Positions 34,993 to 43,604 of a DNA stretch of 64,000 nucleotides are shown here, piece after piece (within the stretch, counting starts at the first letter, position 1; the number at the start of each line of letters is the position of its first letter). Both the position numbers and the translations under genes were made by a program. The notes beneath the pieces are model-generated. The model had not been told where the DNA came from and ran no database searches. It saw only the letters and a list, made by a program, of their open reading frames with translations. The stretch comes from an uncultured bacterium (GTDB lineage Bacteria; Myxococcota_A; Polyangia; Polyangiales; Houyiibacteriaceae): assembly GCA_938024995.1 (NCBI GenBank), contig CALJDU010000013.1, forward strand, positions 78,494-142,493. The letters are read 5' to 3'.

Positions 34993-37900
34993 TGCGCACC
35001 TCCCTCTTCTTCTTCATCGCCTTCAGTGGTGAGCTCCACTGCGCCGGGTCGACCCCAGGTGCCGCGAACGAACGTCGCGGAACCGCGGAGCTCAGCTGCC
35101 AGCGGGTACTGACGCGGGTTGAGTCGGTTGAGCTCAGACTCGCAGGTGCGCGACCACTCGTTGAACCAACGAACGTTCGTCGCGGTCGTCAGGCAGAACT
35201 CGAACTTGTCGATGGCCTGGCGCTGAAGCGGCTCGGACTGCTCGTCGAGCGCGCCGACGTAGATGTCGAAGAGCTCCGGGTCGTTTTCGATCTCTTCCGG
35301 CACCGGCGCGTCGCGGAAGTCATCCACGAACTGACGGTACATCTGACCCACGCGGGCCGCCGAAGCGATCATCCACGCCGGCGACTGCAGCGGCGGAACG
35401 CCTTCGCGCACCGTCACCGAGAGCTCGGCGATCTTGTTGTACTCGGCCTCCGCAGCGCGGAGCGCGGTCATCTTCTCACCGATCCACTCGCGGAACTCGT
35501 TCTGCGCCCAGCGGTTGACCCGGTCCATGCTTCGGCCGCCGCGGTAGCGCGGGAAGCGCACCTGGCGGAACTCCGCGAACTTGTACTCAGCCAAGTAGAA
35601 GAGCGCCTCTGCGGTCGAGTCGAGACCCTCCTTGATGTAGAGGATCTTCTCGACCTCGCTGGTGTCGCTGAGACCGTTGATGGCGTTCGGCGTGCGCGCC
35701 CAGGCTGACACGGCGGTGCGGAACGGTCGCTTCGCGTCGTCCTTGCGATCCGTCTCCCAGTAGCCTCGTCCCATCAGGACGTTCGCCCGGATGATCTGAT
35801 GCGGAAGCGCGGTGCGGCGGAAGTCGCGGAGGTAGCGGCGGTAGTGAAGAATCACGCGCTGCCAGTTTTCCTCGCGCTCGTAGATGGTTCCAATCGAGTA
35901 GACGACCTGAGACGTCTGCCGCGGGAGCTTGCGCTTGTAGTTCCGCGTGAACAGCTCTGCGTCTGACTCTGCCTCAGCGGTATTGCCGAGACCGATTCGG
36001 AAAAACACCGCGTTTTGAAGCGCGTCATGCGCGATGGCGCATGTGCCCGCGGTCCGCTCGGCTTCAGAGCAGCTCTCGCCGTCCTCGCCCGGATAGTCTC
36101 TCGCGAACTGCTCGTAGTACGTCGCGGCCTGTTCGTAGAACGCGAGCGCGTGATAGTTCGCGCCCACGAGGTACACCGCTCGCTTTGCCCACTCGCTGTC
36201 GCTGAAGCGCTCGATGAGCACCTTACGAACCTGAATCGCGCGACCGAGAAGTCGGGCCGCCTCGAAGTTAATCGCGGCGTTGTAGAGGACCTCGTCCAAG
36301 CGCCCACACTCACGGTAGCGCCGGAAGATCCGAACGTAGGTCGCCGCGGCTTCCTTGTGCTGATCCGTGTTCTCGTAGGCCTCGGCCTTCTTTCGAAGGA
36401 CGTCGCAACGAAGCTGAGAAAGCACGCCGCACAAGTCGGGGTGCGCGTCCTGTGCTTGCTGTGTTGCGCAGTAGTTGCTCGAGAGCGGCTCAATCGCGTC
36501 CTCGATGTCGTCGAGACACTCCGGACGGTTGGGCTCGCGCCTTGTGCCGATGGTGTTGAGTGAGTCGAGGTAAAGGTTGGCCGCGAACTCGGCCATCTCG
36601 CTGTCGCGGTGGTTCCACGCGATGTCCTTGAAGATCAGCGCCGCTTCCTCGTAGTGATGCGCTTCGTAGTAGATGCGCGCGCGGCGGTACTTGATCTGTG
36701 GGATGTCGTCGCTGTCCGGGACGTAGCAAACAAAGCGCGTGAACGCGTTGAGCATGCCGGTCTCCAGCTCCGTCAGGTCCCGTCGGCCGTACTGCTCTTC
36801 CGGCGTCGGCTCCGGCTCTGCGCGACCGCGTCGACCACGTCGGCGACCTTGGCGCTCTTCATCGCGGGCGACCTCTCGCTCACGACCTGCGTACTGCTGT
36901 TGGTACAGGTTGTTGTAGCAAAGCACCGCCGCGTAGGCCGCGTCGTTGGTGAACTCGCCTTGTGGGTTGATCTCGACGACCTTGTCGAACGCCGGACCAC
37001 ACTGTGCCCAGTCCTCCATCTTCCAGAGGAGCTCGGCGTAGTAGTAGGCGACCTTGTACTGCGTCGGCCAGTCCTCCCGCGCGATGTCGGGGAACTCGAG
37101 GTCTTCCATGTCAGGGAACTTCGCGATGAGAATGCGGTACAGACGCGCCGCGAGATCCATCGTGCTCTGATCGTTGGTGCCCGGCTGGGACTCCGTACCA
37201 ATGGCCTCTCGGTGCCACGCGGTCGCGAGCCACACCAAGACCTGGGCGGAAGCCGCCTTGCACTCGTTCGCCGCTTCCGCCGGACGGTTCTGACCGATGA
37301 AGGTCTCGTAAACGTCGATCATGCGGCGCAGCTCGACGAGCTGTTCACGCTTGGGCGATGACGAGATGACGGCGTTCGTGACACGGCTCTGCCAGTAGCA
37401 AAGCTTGTCCGAGCTCGGCTGTTCCGACATCAGCTTGTGGTAGACGGTGATCGTGTTTTCCCACTGACCGGTGTCGAAGTAGAGCTCTCCGAGGTTCTCG
37501 AGCATGCCGAGCGCCTGGTCGTTGTCTTGCGCAAAGCGTCTGAAGAAGTCCAAGGCGCGTGCAGGTGTTCCGACCTGCGAGTACGGCAGCACCAGCTCCT
37601 TACGTGACTGACGCGCGAGGTTACCCGCGTCCGTGGCGTCGGGATGCGCGACCGCGAACTCGATCGTCGCGACAAACGACTCCAGCGCTCCGCGATAATC
37701 TTCGACGTTGTAGTGGGCCCACGCGGACTTGTAGAGCGCGTAACCGTAGACCGGGTTTCTCTCTGGCGGGAACTCCACGACCTTGTCGTAGAACTGGAGC
37801 GACGCCGACATATCGCCCTCGGCGAAGTAGAACTCCGCGAACGAGAGGTAGGCGTGCGGGATGAAGCGCGACTGCGGGAAGCCCTTGATCAGTCGGCGGT

Positions 37901-38666
37901 ACACCTGGCGCGCGCGGTCATGCTGACGGAGCTCTTCGAGCCCGAACGCGAGCGAGAAGAGAACCTCGTCCATGCGGTCGAAGTCCGGGTGATCTTGAAC
38001 GAGCGTCGCGTACGTCCGGATGGACTCCTGACGCGCGTTGTTCAGGCCCTCTTGCGCCTGACGCTGCGCCTGACGCGCCTGCTGACAGCGGCTGCGGTTC
38101 TTCTGCTGCTCGCACGCCTCAAAGATCGGCTCGTCCTGACCGCGGACCTCCGCGTTGAGCGACTGCTGAAGCTCGAAGTAGGTCTCGGCGAGACGAAGGA
38201 GAACCTCGGGACGACGCGGGTTGTTGCGTCGCGTGTTTCCGACGAGACGGTTGAGGAGCTGCACCTCGCGCTCAAGGAGCGTACGGGCACGGGCCTGACG
38301 ACGCTCACGACCACGCGCGGTTGACGCATCAATCTGAACGGAGGGGCCGGTCGGTCCCTGCTTGGTCTCCTGCTTGACGGGAGCCGCGGTGCGTAGCCGT
38401 GAGGTCGGTCGCGTGGACTGACCTTGCTGTGCAGCCGCGCGCTTGGTCGCTGCGGGCGAGGAACCAGGACAACGGTTGACGTTGTCCTGGGCCGACTGCG
38501 GAATGCACGCGCCGCCCGAGGACGCGTTGGAACTCGCGGCGGTCGTGGTCTCTTGCGCGGACGCAGAGCCAACCACCAACATCGCAGCGAGTAGCGAAAC
38601 GGAGAGAACCGCCCCGCCACAAAGGGCGACGCGGGTTCCGTCGATCATGTTTTTGCTCAAACGCAT
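34989..38666 (-). CDS. gltD: GltD/AgmU-like large periplasmic TPR protein
   Basis: The ATG at 38666 has GGAAGG about eight bases upstream, at the end of gltC; a GTG at 38684 is the alternative. The 1,225-residue protein has a signal peptide (cut near VGSASAQ), a Gln/Arg-rich region with coiled-coil character (residues ~100-220), and many TPR units across the rest. The C-terminus is Glu-rich. M. xanthus GltD (AgmU) is about the same length with the same plan, and NfsD is its sporulation homologue. It would be the periplasmic core of the machine. The gene ends inside the gltE start and starts six bases after gltC, so the three are tightly coupled. Confidence 0.8.
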   Translation of the reverse strand: MRLSKNMIDGTRVALCGGAVLSVSLLAAMLVVGSASAQETTTAASSNASSGGACIPQSAQDNVNRCPGSSPAATKRAAAQQGQSTRPTSRLRTAAPVKQETKQGPTGPSVQIDASTARGRERRQARARTLLEREVQLLNRLVGNTRRNNPRRPEVLLRLAETYFELQQSLNAEVRGQDEPIFEACEQQKNRSRCQQARQAQRQAQEGLNNARQESIRTYATLVQDHPDFDRMDEVLFSLAFGLEELRQHDRARQVYRRLIKGFPQSRFIPHAYLSFAEFYFAEGDMSASLQFYDKVVEFPPERNPVYGYALYKSAWAHYNVEDYRGALESFVATIEFAVAHPDATDAGNLARQSRKELVLPYSQVGTPARALDFFRRFAQDNDQALGMLENLGELYFDTGQWENTITVYHKLMSEQPSSDKLCYWQSRVTNAVISSSPKREQLVELRRMIDVYETFIGQNRPAEAANECKAASAQVLVWLATAWHREAIGTESQPGTNDQSTMDLAARLYRILIAKFPDMEDLEFPDIAREDWPTQYKVAYYYAELLWKMEDWAQCGPAFDKVVEINPQGEFTNDAAYAAVLCYNNLYQQQYAGREREVARDEERQGRRRGRRGRAEPEPTPEEQYGRRDLTELETGMLNAFTRFVCYVPDSDDIPQIKYRRARIYYEAHHYEEAALIFKDIAWNHRDSEMAEFAANLYLDSLNTIGTRREPNRPECLDDIEDAIEPLSSNYCATQQAQDAHPDLCGVLSQLRCDVLRKKAEAYENTDQHKEAAATYVRIFRRYRECGRLDEVLYNAAINFEAARLLGRAIQVRKVLIERFSDSEWAKRAVYLVGANYHALAFYEQAATYYEQFARDYPGEDGESCSEAERTAGTCAIAHDALQNAVFFRIGLGNTAEAESDAELFTRNYKRKLPRQTSQVVYSIGTIYEREENWQRVILHYRRYLRDFRRTALPHQIIRANVLMGRGYWETDRKDDAKRPFRTAVSAWARTPNAINGLSDTSEVEKILYIKEGLDSTAEALFYLAEYKFAEFRQVRFPRYRGGRSMDRVNRWAQNEFREWIGEKMTALRAAEAEYNKIAELSVTVREGVPPLQSPAWMIASAARVGQMYRQFVDDFRDAPVPEEIENDPELFDIYVGALDEQSEPLQRQAIDKFEFCLTTATNVRWFNEWSRTCESELNRLNPRQYPLAAELRGSATFVRGTWGRPGAVELTTEGDEEEEGGAQ

Positions 38667-38671
38667 GGGAA

Positions 38672-40336
38672 CTACCTTCCGCACTGGTTGGTGACCTGCT
38701 GGCGGTAGAAGCCAAGCTCATCACGCCAGTACTCACCTTGGAACGGCCAAAGCTGATGCTCTTCGTCGACCTCGACGTCACCACGACCGGCGCGCTGGGC
38801 GTCGGTCATCTGGCGCTGCGTGTCCGCGTCGAGCTGTCCGCGGGTGTAGGTCACGATCTCGAGCTCGATGGTGTCGACCTGGTTGGACAGGTCCTGGAGC
38901 TCTTCGATGAGTCGGTTGTAACGACCGCGCGCGAGGTCACCCGCCTGGTCAATGGCGAAGGACTTCGCGACCGCGACGTCCTGCAGGATGCGCGCGCCAA
39001 TCGACGAGTTACGGAACTCGGCGGGGGCCTGCGCGAGACGGGTCTCTTCGGCTTCGAGGACACTCACGTACTCAAGGTGACGAAGGAGCGTGCGGTCGGA
39101 GAGCGCGACGCTGACGATGCCCTTGATGTTCTCGGAGAGGTTGGCCTCACCCGAGCGAACGCGCTTGAGGAACTCGAAGAACTGCGTGTTGTCCTCGAAC
39201 TGACCCAGGGTGGTCTCCAGCTCGTCGCGGACGGGGTCGTACTTCTCGTGGAAGAGACCGATCATCGCCTGCGAGTTCTCGATCTGGCAGTTGACGAAGA
39301 AGGTCACCGCCTTGAGCACCAGCGCTTCCGGGTAGTAGGCGTTGTCGAAGTACGGCGAGTAGATCGTGTGGATGTTACCGAGGGCGCGGGAGTACTCGTC
39401 GGCGAGGAAGAACGCCCAGCTCGACTCGAAGAGCGCGGGGAGCCAGTACTCGCTGCTGACATCGACCTGGTTCCACGCTTCGACGGCCTGACCGAGAAGA
39501 CGACCGTCGATGGTGCGCTCCCCGTTCTCGTCCGTGCGGTTGGACGCGGTGTAGTAGACGCGGGCGAGCGAGAGCCAGCCAAGGTTCTTCATGCGGGTCT
39601 CGTCTTCGATGTCGACGTTTCCGGCATCGATGGCGTCGATGATGCTTCGGAACGCGCCAATCGCGGGACGCGCACGACGCATCCGGACGTAGGAGATGCC
39701 CGTGAAGAACCGACCCTCGACGTAGTACTCGGAGGACTCCGAGACGCGCGCGAAGAGGTCGATCGCCTGCTGGAACTCGCGCTGCTGGTACTTGAAGCGC
39801 CCCATCACGTAGAGAAGCTGGTTGTAGAGATCAGCGCTCTCGGTGGTGTTGAACTGCTCGAGCTGATCCACGCCGTAGCGTCCGACCTTCTCGATGATGC
39901 CCGCGGGCTCCGGGAGCTGCGAGGCGAGCTGCGCTAGCCACTGAAGCGTCTGGTTGAAGTAAATGTGGCCCTGCCCCTGCTGGCCGATCTCATCAAAGAT
40001 CGCGAGCGCGGACTGGTAGAAGCGGAGGTGGTAGAGGCACTTCCCGAGGAAGAACTGCGCCTTCTGCACGTTCGCCGGCGCGTCCTGGGTCTCGCCCTCG
40101 ACGACACGCTGGAACTGCACACCCGCTTCTTGGTAGCGCTCCTGCTGGTAGAGCCGCAGCGCGTTCGCCAACGCCTCAGAGGGAGGACCCTCTGCCGGAG
40201 GTGCCGGGGGCTGACCCGTCTCATCGACGTTGAAGGTCATGTCCTGAGCAGATGCTGCCGTCGGGGACAACCACGACGACACAACGGACGTCGAAATCAT
40301 CGCCGCCGCCATCAAGATCACACTGCTTCGCCTCAT
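38672..40336 (-). CDS. gltC: GltC/NfsC-like periplasmic TPR protein
   Basis: The 554-residue protein has a cleavable signal peptide (cut near TAASAQ), an acidic/Pro-rich stretch, then TPR units (for example LGKCLYHLRFYQSALAIFDEI) and a C-terminal alpha-helical region with a coiled-coil segment (residues ~450-510) ahead of a cysteine-containing end. An AGGGAG ribosome site lies about four bases before the ATG. It is first in the gltCDE transcript. The position directly before the GltD- and GltE-like genes matches nfsC-nfsD-nfsE in M. xanthus; gltC there lies in the other Glt cluster. The GltC call is based on synteny and TPR content rather than a signature motif. Confidence 0.65.
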   Translation of the reverse strand: MRRSSVILMAAAMISTSVVSSWLSPTAASAQDMTFNVDETGQPPAPPAEGPPSEALANALRLYQQERYQEAGVQFQRVVEGETQDAPANVQKAQFFLGKCLYHLRFYQSALAIFDEIGQQGQGHIYFNQTLQWLAQLASQLPEPAGIIEKVGRYGVDQLEQFNTTESADLYNQLLYVMGRFKYQQREFQQAIDLFARVSESSEYYVEGRFFTGISYVRMRRARPAIGAFRSIIDAIDAGNVDIEDETRMKNLGWLSLARVYYTASNRTDENGERTIDGRLLGQAVEAWNQVDVSSEYWLPALFESSWAFFLADEYSRALGNIHTIYSPYFDNAYYPEALVLKAVTFFVNCQIENSQAMIGLFHEKYDPVRDELETTLGQFEDNTQFFEFLKRVRSGEANLSENIKGIVSVALSDRTLLRHLEYVSVLEAEETRLAQAPAEFRNSSIGARILQDVAVAKSFAIDQAGDLARGRYNRLIEELQDLSNQVDTIELEIVTYTRGQLDADTQRQMTDAQRAGRGDVEVDEEHQLWPFQGEYWRDELGFYRQQVTNQCGR

Positions 40337-40512
40337 CTCATTCGCTCCCTTTGGTGCAATCCACGACTTCTTTTACTGGGTCTCACCGAGACGCTCCGGA
40401 CTGAAGACGACCGGGTCTCACACAGCCCAATCGCCTCGTTGCAGCTCGAGTCGAGCCCCAAGGCCGGAATAACCTCAATAAAATCAGTCGTTTGCGCCCA
40501 ATTTCGTGTCGG

Positions 40513-40542
40513 ATGATAGGGAGCGGGCGAGATTGTTGTCAA
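40513..40542 (-). promoter_or_regulatory. Strong predicted promoter of the gltC-gltD-gltE unit
   Basis: On the minus strand: consensus TTGACA, an 18-base spacer, then TATCAT. This is the best sigma-70 match seen in the window and lies about 175 bases upstream of the gltC ATG, leaving a long 5' leader. Confidence 0.55.
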
Positions 40543-40887
40543 GAGGATCATGCGCAGAGGGTCGTCCAGATGAGGTGAAACGCGGATCTCCTCTGTCAAA
40601 AACAGGCCTTCACACGGTGGGACACTCGACTGCGGGTGGAATTGGGCGATTCCATCTCATCACGCAGATTGCGTCTTCGGACGAGATCGCGAGCGCGGTT
40701 CCAGCCTTTGGCGAATCTGGGTGTGATCGGATTGGAAAGCGTCAGATGAGGGACGACTTACATTTGGAGGTCTCCGATGCCGCGTTCCCGTTCTATTCCC
40801 CTCAATCCCTACGCTCCTGCAGGATTTCAGGTTCTGGATGGTCGAAGTGCTTGTCATGCGCGCCGAGTTGAGCGAAAACTCGCCGTG
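40543..40887. other. Intergenic stretch, no supported gene
   Basis: This divergent region lies between the gltC promoter and a small lipoprotein gene. A 121-codon open frame starts at 40506 but has no ribosome site, domain or composition support. It probably holds the lipoprotein promoter. Confidence 0.45.
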
Positions 40888-41310
40888 ATGAAACTTCGAC
40901 CGCTTTTCCTTGCCCTGGGACTTTCCTTGCTCGCCTCGGTTGGCTGCGAAGCCAGCGGCGTAGGTGATCCGTGCGTTCCGGAAGCGATTCCTGGAACCGG
41001 GTTTGATCCGTCCGAGGCCTATCTTGAGACAAGCTCGGTGCAGTGCCGGACGCGTGTCTGTATGGTCTATCAGTTGGCGGGTGATCCCTCGACGACCATT
41101 GAGGACGATCCCAGCTGCGTGGATTGCCCCACCCAACAAGAGGTGGATGACCGTGTGTACTGCACCTGCCGTTGCCGCGCGCCAGAAGGTGTCGACACGC
41201 CGACCTGCGAATGCGCCGAAGGCTTTACCTGCACAGACATCCTTGAGCTGGGTGGAGACGGAATCCGAGGCGGCTACTGCGTCGTCAGCTCCACCGTCGA
41301 CGAAGGCTAA
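40888..41310 (+). CDS. Cysteine-rich lipoprotein, function unknown
   Basis: The ATG at 40888 begins MKLRPLFLALGLSLLASVGC, a signal peptide with lipobox ending at Cys20. An earlier in-frame start would place the signal peptide internally, so it was rejected. The mature 121 residues contain about 13 cysteines, mostly as close pairs (CVDC, CTCRC, CECAEGFTC), implying several disulphides. It is divergent from the gltCDE unit and followed by its own terminator. An outer-membrane surface role is likely. It could be an accessory lipoprotein of the Glt-like machine, by analogy with CglB and GltK, but there is no sequence link to either. Confidence 0.65.
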   Translation: MKLRPLFLALGLSLLASVGCEASGVGDPCVPEAIPGTGFDPSEAYLETSSVQCRTRVCMVYQLAGDPSTTIEDDPSCVDCPTQQEVDDRVYCTCRCRAPEGVDTPTCECAEGFTCTDILELGGDGIRGGYCVVSSTVDEG

Positions 41311-41343
41311 CCGTCGACGAAGCTAAGCGCCTCCCGCGCTCAC

Positions 41344-41372
41344 AAAAGCCACCCTGCTTGGGTGGCTTTTTT
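41344..41372 (+). terminator. Rho-independent terminator of the small lipoprotein gene
   Basis: GCCACCC and GGGTGGC form a 7-bp stem with a five-base loop, followed by a run of six T. A short A-run precedes it. Confidence 0.9.
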
Positions 41373-41428
41373 ATTGGGTCTCTCGGGCCGAAGTCGAACC
41401 AAACTCTGGCGCACGTCGACAAGGCGGC

Positions 41429-41803
41429 ATGTCTGAAAAACAACAACGTCGCTCTCCCCGCCAAGCGGCAGGTCACGTGGCCGAGATGATGATCGCGGAA
41501 CGTCTTCGTGACGAGGGCTACGCGATCGTGGGGACGAACGTCATGGTCGGGAAGTACGAGCTGGATGTCGTCGCGCGTCGTGGTCGTGAGGTGGTCGTCG
41601 TGGAGGTTCGTTCACGCAGAGACGATCGCTTCGGTCCGCCAGCGGCCTCCATCGACGAAGGTAAAGCGCGTCGCGTACGGATCGCAGCGTGGCGACTTCT
41701 TCGTACGACCCCAGCGCTTCGCCGTTGCCGATTGCGCATCGACGTCGCGGCCGTGACGTTCCACCCGACCACCCACGTCGAGTACTACCGCGACGTTCTT
41801 TAG
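41429..41803 (+). CDS. yraN: YraN family (UPF0102) nuclease-like protein
   Basis: The 124-residue protein matches the YraN/UPF0102 family, a Holliday-junction-resolvase-like fold. Visible features are AEMMIAERLRDEGYAIVGTNVM, the active-site region KYELDVVARRG, then VVVVEVRSR (the E-x-K/R catalytic strand), and RIDVAAV. The first Glu is in YELDV rather than the more common GEIDL. The exact cellular role is not established for the family. It is convergent with the HAMP protein gene, 21 bases away. Confidence 0.9.
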   Translation: MSEKQQRRSPRQAAGHVAEMMIAERLRDEGYAIVGTNVMVGKYELDVVARRGREVVVVEVRSRRDDRFGPPAASIDEGKARRVRIAAWRLLRTTPALRRCRLRIDVAAVTFHPTTHVEYYRDVL

Positions 41804-41824
41804 ACGGCTCTACGAGTCGCGGCT

Positions 41825-42433
41825 TTACTCGAGCGCGCCCTGCATCCGATCACGAACATCGACGAAGATCGTCAGGGCGCTGGTCGCCACGCCAGCTTCG
41901 CGGGCCTTCTCAATCGCGGCGTCGAGCTCAGCCACTTCACGCGCTTGATGTTCGCGGAGCGCCTCGACCATGTGTTCGAGCGCGACGAAGACGTCTTGGA
42001 GTTCATCACGTCGACGGATGCGTCCGTTGAGCCGGAGCTTACCGCTCGCGATGTCGCCAAAGAGCATCTTCAGTTTGTACGCCGGCCCGACCACGCGGTG
42101 GGTCACAATGATCCCAGTGACCGCGAGCGCGAGCGCGAGCAGCGCGATGCCGGCGAGGATGAATGAGAGGACCTTGCGGTCTTCGCTCTCGGCGAACTGT
42201 GTGAGGTTGTCCGCGATGTCGGGCGCGAGGTCAGGCTGCACCGCCATCGTCACCATCATCGACTCGGTCTGGCCCTTGGAGTACCCGTACGCGAAGTAGC
42301 CCAGCACCGCCGCGACCGCGACGGTCACAAGAACGACCATGCCGGTGTACTTGAGCTGGAACCCAGGGTTGAGAAGGAAGTTCCGCCAGCGACGCTGCGC
42401 CGGGGGGGTCACGCTCAGTCTCTCCGCGCTCAT
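41825..42433 (-). CDS. Two-TM HAMP-domain membrane protein without output domain
   Basis: The 202-residue protein has a short cytosolic N-terminus, a first membrane helix (about 27-49), a ~35-residue external loop, a second helix (about 88-112) and a HAMP-type segment after HRVVGPAYKLKMLFGDIASGKL. The C-terminus is a helical, charged tail with no kinase or chemoreceptor domain. The NPGFQLKYTGMVV start is familiar from myxobacterial HAMP proteins. It could relay a signal to a separate kinase, or be a shortened receptor. It lies 94 bases after the HEAT-repeat gene on the same strand. Confidence 0.7.
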   Translation of the reverse strand: MSAERLSVTPPAQRRWRNFLLNPGFQLKYTGMVVLVTVAVAAVLGYFAYGYSKGQTESMMVTMAVQPDLAPDIADNLTQFAESEDRKVLSFILAGIALLALALAVTGIIVTHRVVGPAYKLKMLFGDIASGKLRLNGRIRRRDELQDVFVALEHMVEALREHQAREVAELDAAIEKAREAGVATSALTIFVDVRDRMQGALE

Positions 42434-42527
42434 CTTCTCTTCTCCATCATCGGCATCATTGAATTCTGCTGGGCGAGCGTCGGGGACACAAGTTCGTGAC
42501 CGTCAAACGGGCTCTGTCCTTGGGCGG

Positions 42528-43376
42528 TCATCTTCGACTCTGCTCCATCGCCTGTTGTAGACGCCGCAGCGCGCCGCGGAAGGCGTGCTCGATCGCGCTT
42601 CGCTCCGCCTCTTCGCCCGACGCGCCTTGAACGGTCGCGGCGCCTTGAAGAATCGCGCGCATATCACGACCGGGGTATGTGTTGACGATGAGCGAGACCG
42701 ACGCGCGGACCCCATCGCCGCGGTCTTCGATCGAGACGATGGAGCTGTCGATGAAGAACCCAGTCATCCGTCGACGACGCGTCGTTCGTCGCGCGGCCGA
42801 GTTGCTTTCATCGTCAGGCGCGAGCTGTACACCGTCGATGTCCCCGATTTGCTCCGCCAGGAACGAGCGCATCGCGACGAGTCGAGGACGGGCGATGGCT
42901 CGGACCTTGGTTCCTGGACGGCCAACGGCGACGTAGAAACGAGCGTTGTCGACGCGCGGGGGATCGGCTGTCGGGGATCCTCCTCCCCCTTCCCCACCAC
43001 CGCTGGCTTCGATCGTGCGAACCGCCTCTTGCATGGCTCGCTTCGCCGCGCGGTTCCGTTCGCGACGAATGCGGCGCTGAAGCGCCGGCACCGCCTCGGT
43101 ATCCCCATATCGTCCAAGAGCTGACGCCACCGCGGTTCGGACGGCAGGATGGTCGTCGTTCAACGCGGCGGTCAACGCTGAGAGGATGTCGGGGTCACGG
43201 TCCAAGCCGCCCATGGAGAGCGCTGCCTGAGCACGAACACGGAACGTCGACGAGTTCTCGAGGAGGCGGACGAGATAGTCGGAGCGCGCATCCGCCGTGA
43301 CGACCGCTGGATCGCTGTGAACCAACACCAACGCGACCAAACCCATCAAGACTGTAAGGAACCATCCTTTTTTCAT
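42528..43376 (-). CDS. Exported HEAT-repeat protein, function unknown
   Basis: The ATG at 43376 begins MKKGWFLTVLMGLVALVLV, a signal peptide; an upstream in-frame ATG would bury it. Residues ~25-120 form HEAT-type repeats (VRAQAALSMGGLDRDP; VRTAVASALGRYGDTEAVPAL). The second half is a basic region with a beta-rich end containing FYVAVGRPGTKVRAIARP. Its likely location is periplasmic. A shared transcript with the HAMP gene is plausible. Confidence 0.65.
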   Translation of the reverse strand: MKKGWFLTVLMGLVALVLVHSDPAVVTADARSDYLVRLLENSSTFRVRAQAALSMGGLDRDPDILSALTAALNDDHPAVRTAVASALGRYGDTEAVPALQRRIRRERNRAAKRAMQEAVRTIEASGGGEGGGGSPTADPPRVDNARFYVAVGRPGTKVRAIARPRLVAMRSFLAEQIGDIDGVQLAPDDESNSAARRTTRRRRMTGFFIDSSIVSIEDRGDGVRASVSLIVNTYPGRDMRAILQGAATVQGASGEEAERSAIEHAFRGALRRLQQAMEQSRR

Positions 43377-43604
43377 CGCCTGTGCCCTCCGTCGATATGA
43401 CGGTGTAGACGTCCCAGTCTTCAACATGACTATAATATTACACCCTCAAAGGCAGAGTGCACCTCTTCTTCTCAGTTTGTGTGTTCGACGCACGAAAACA
43501 CTGCAATTTCGGTCACCAAACCTGCTGCTGGTGTCCCGACAAGAAGGTCGTAACTGTTAGAATCATTACATCACGCTGGGGCTCCGTCACGTATTCTCCG
43601 CGGT

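Noticed and set aside
40506..40871. A 121-codon plus-strand frame before the small lipoprotein
   Set aside because: It starts inside the predicted gltC promoter, has no ribosome site and no recognisable domain.
43425..43445. An exact TATAAT (43431-43436) as a plus-strand promoter
   Set aside because: No matching -35 sequence is at the right distance. The area is simply AT-rich between divergent genes.
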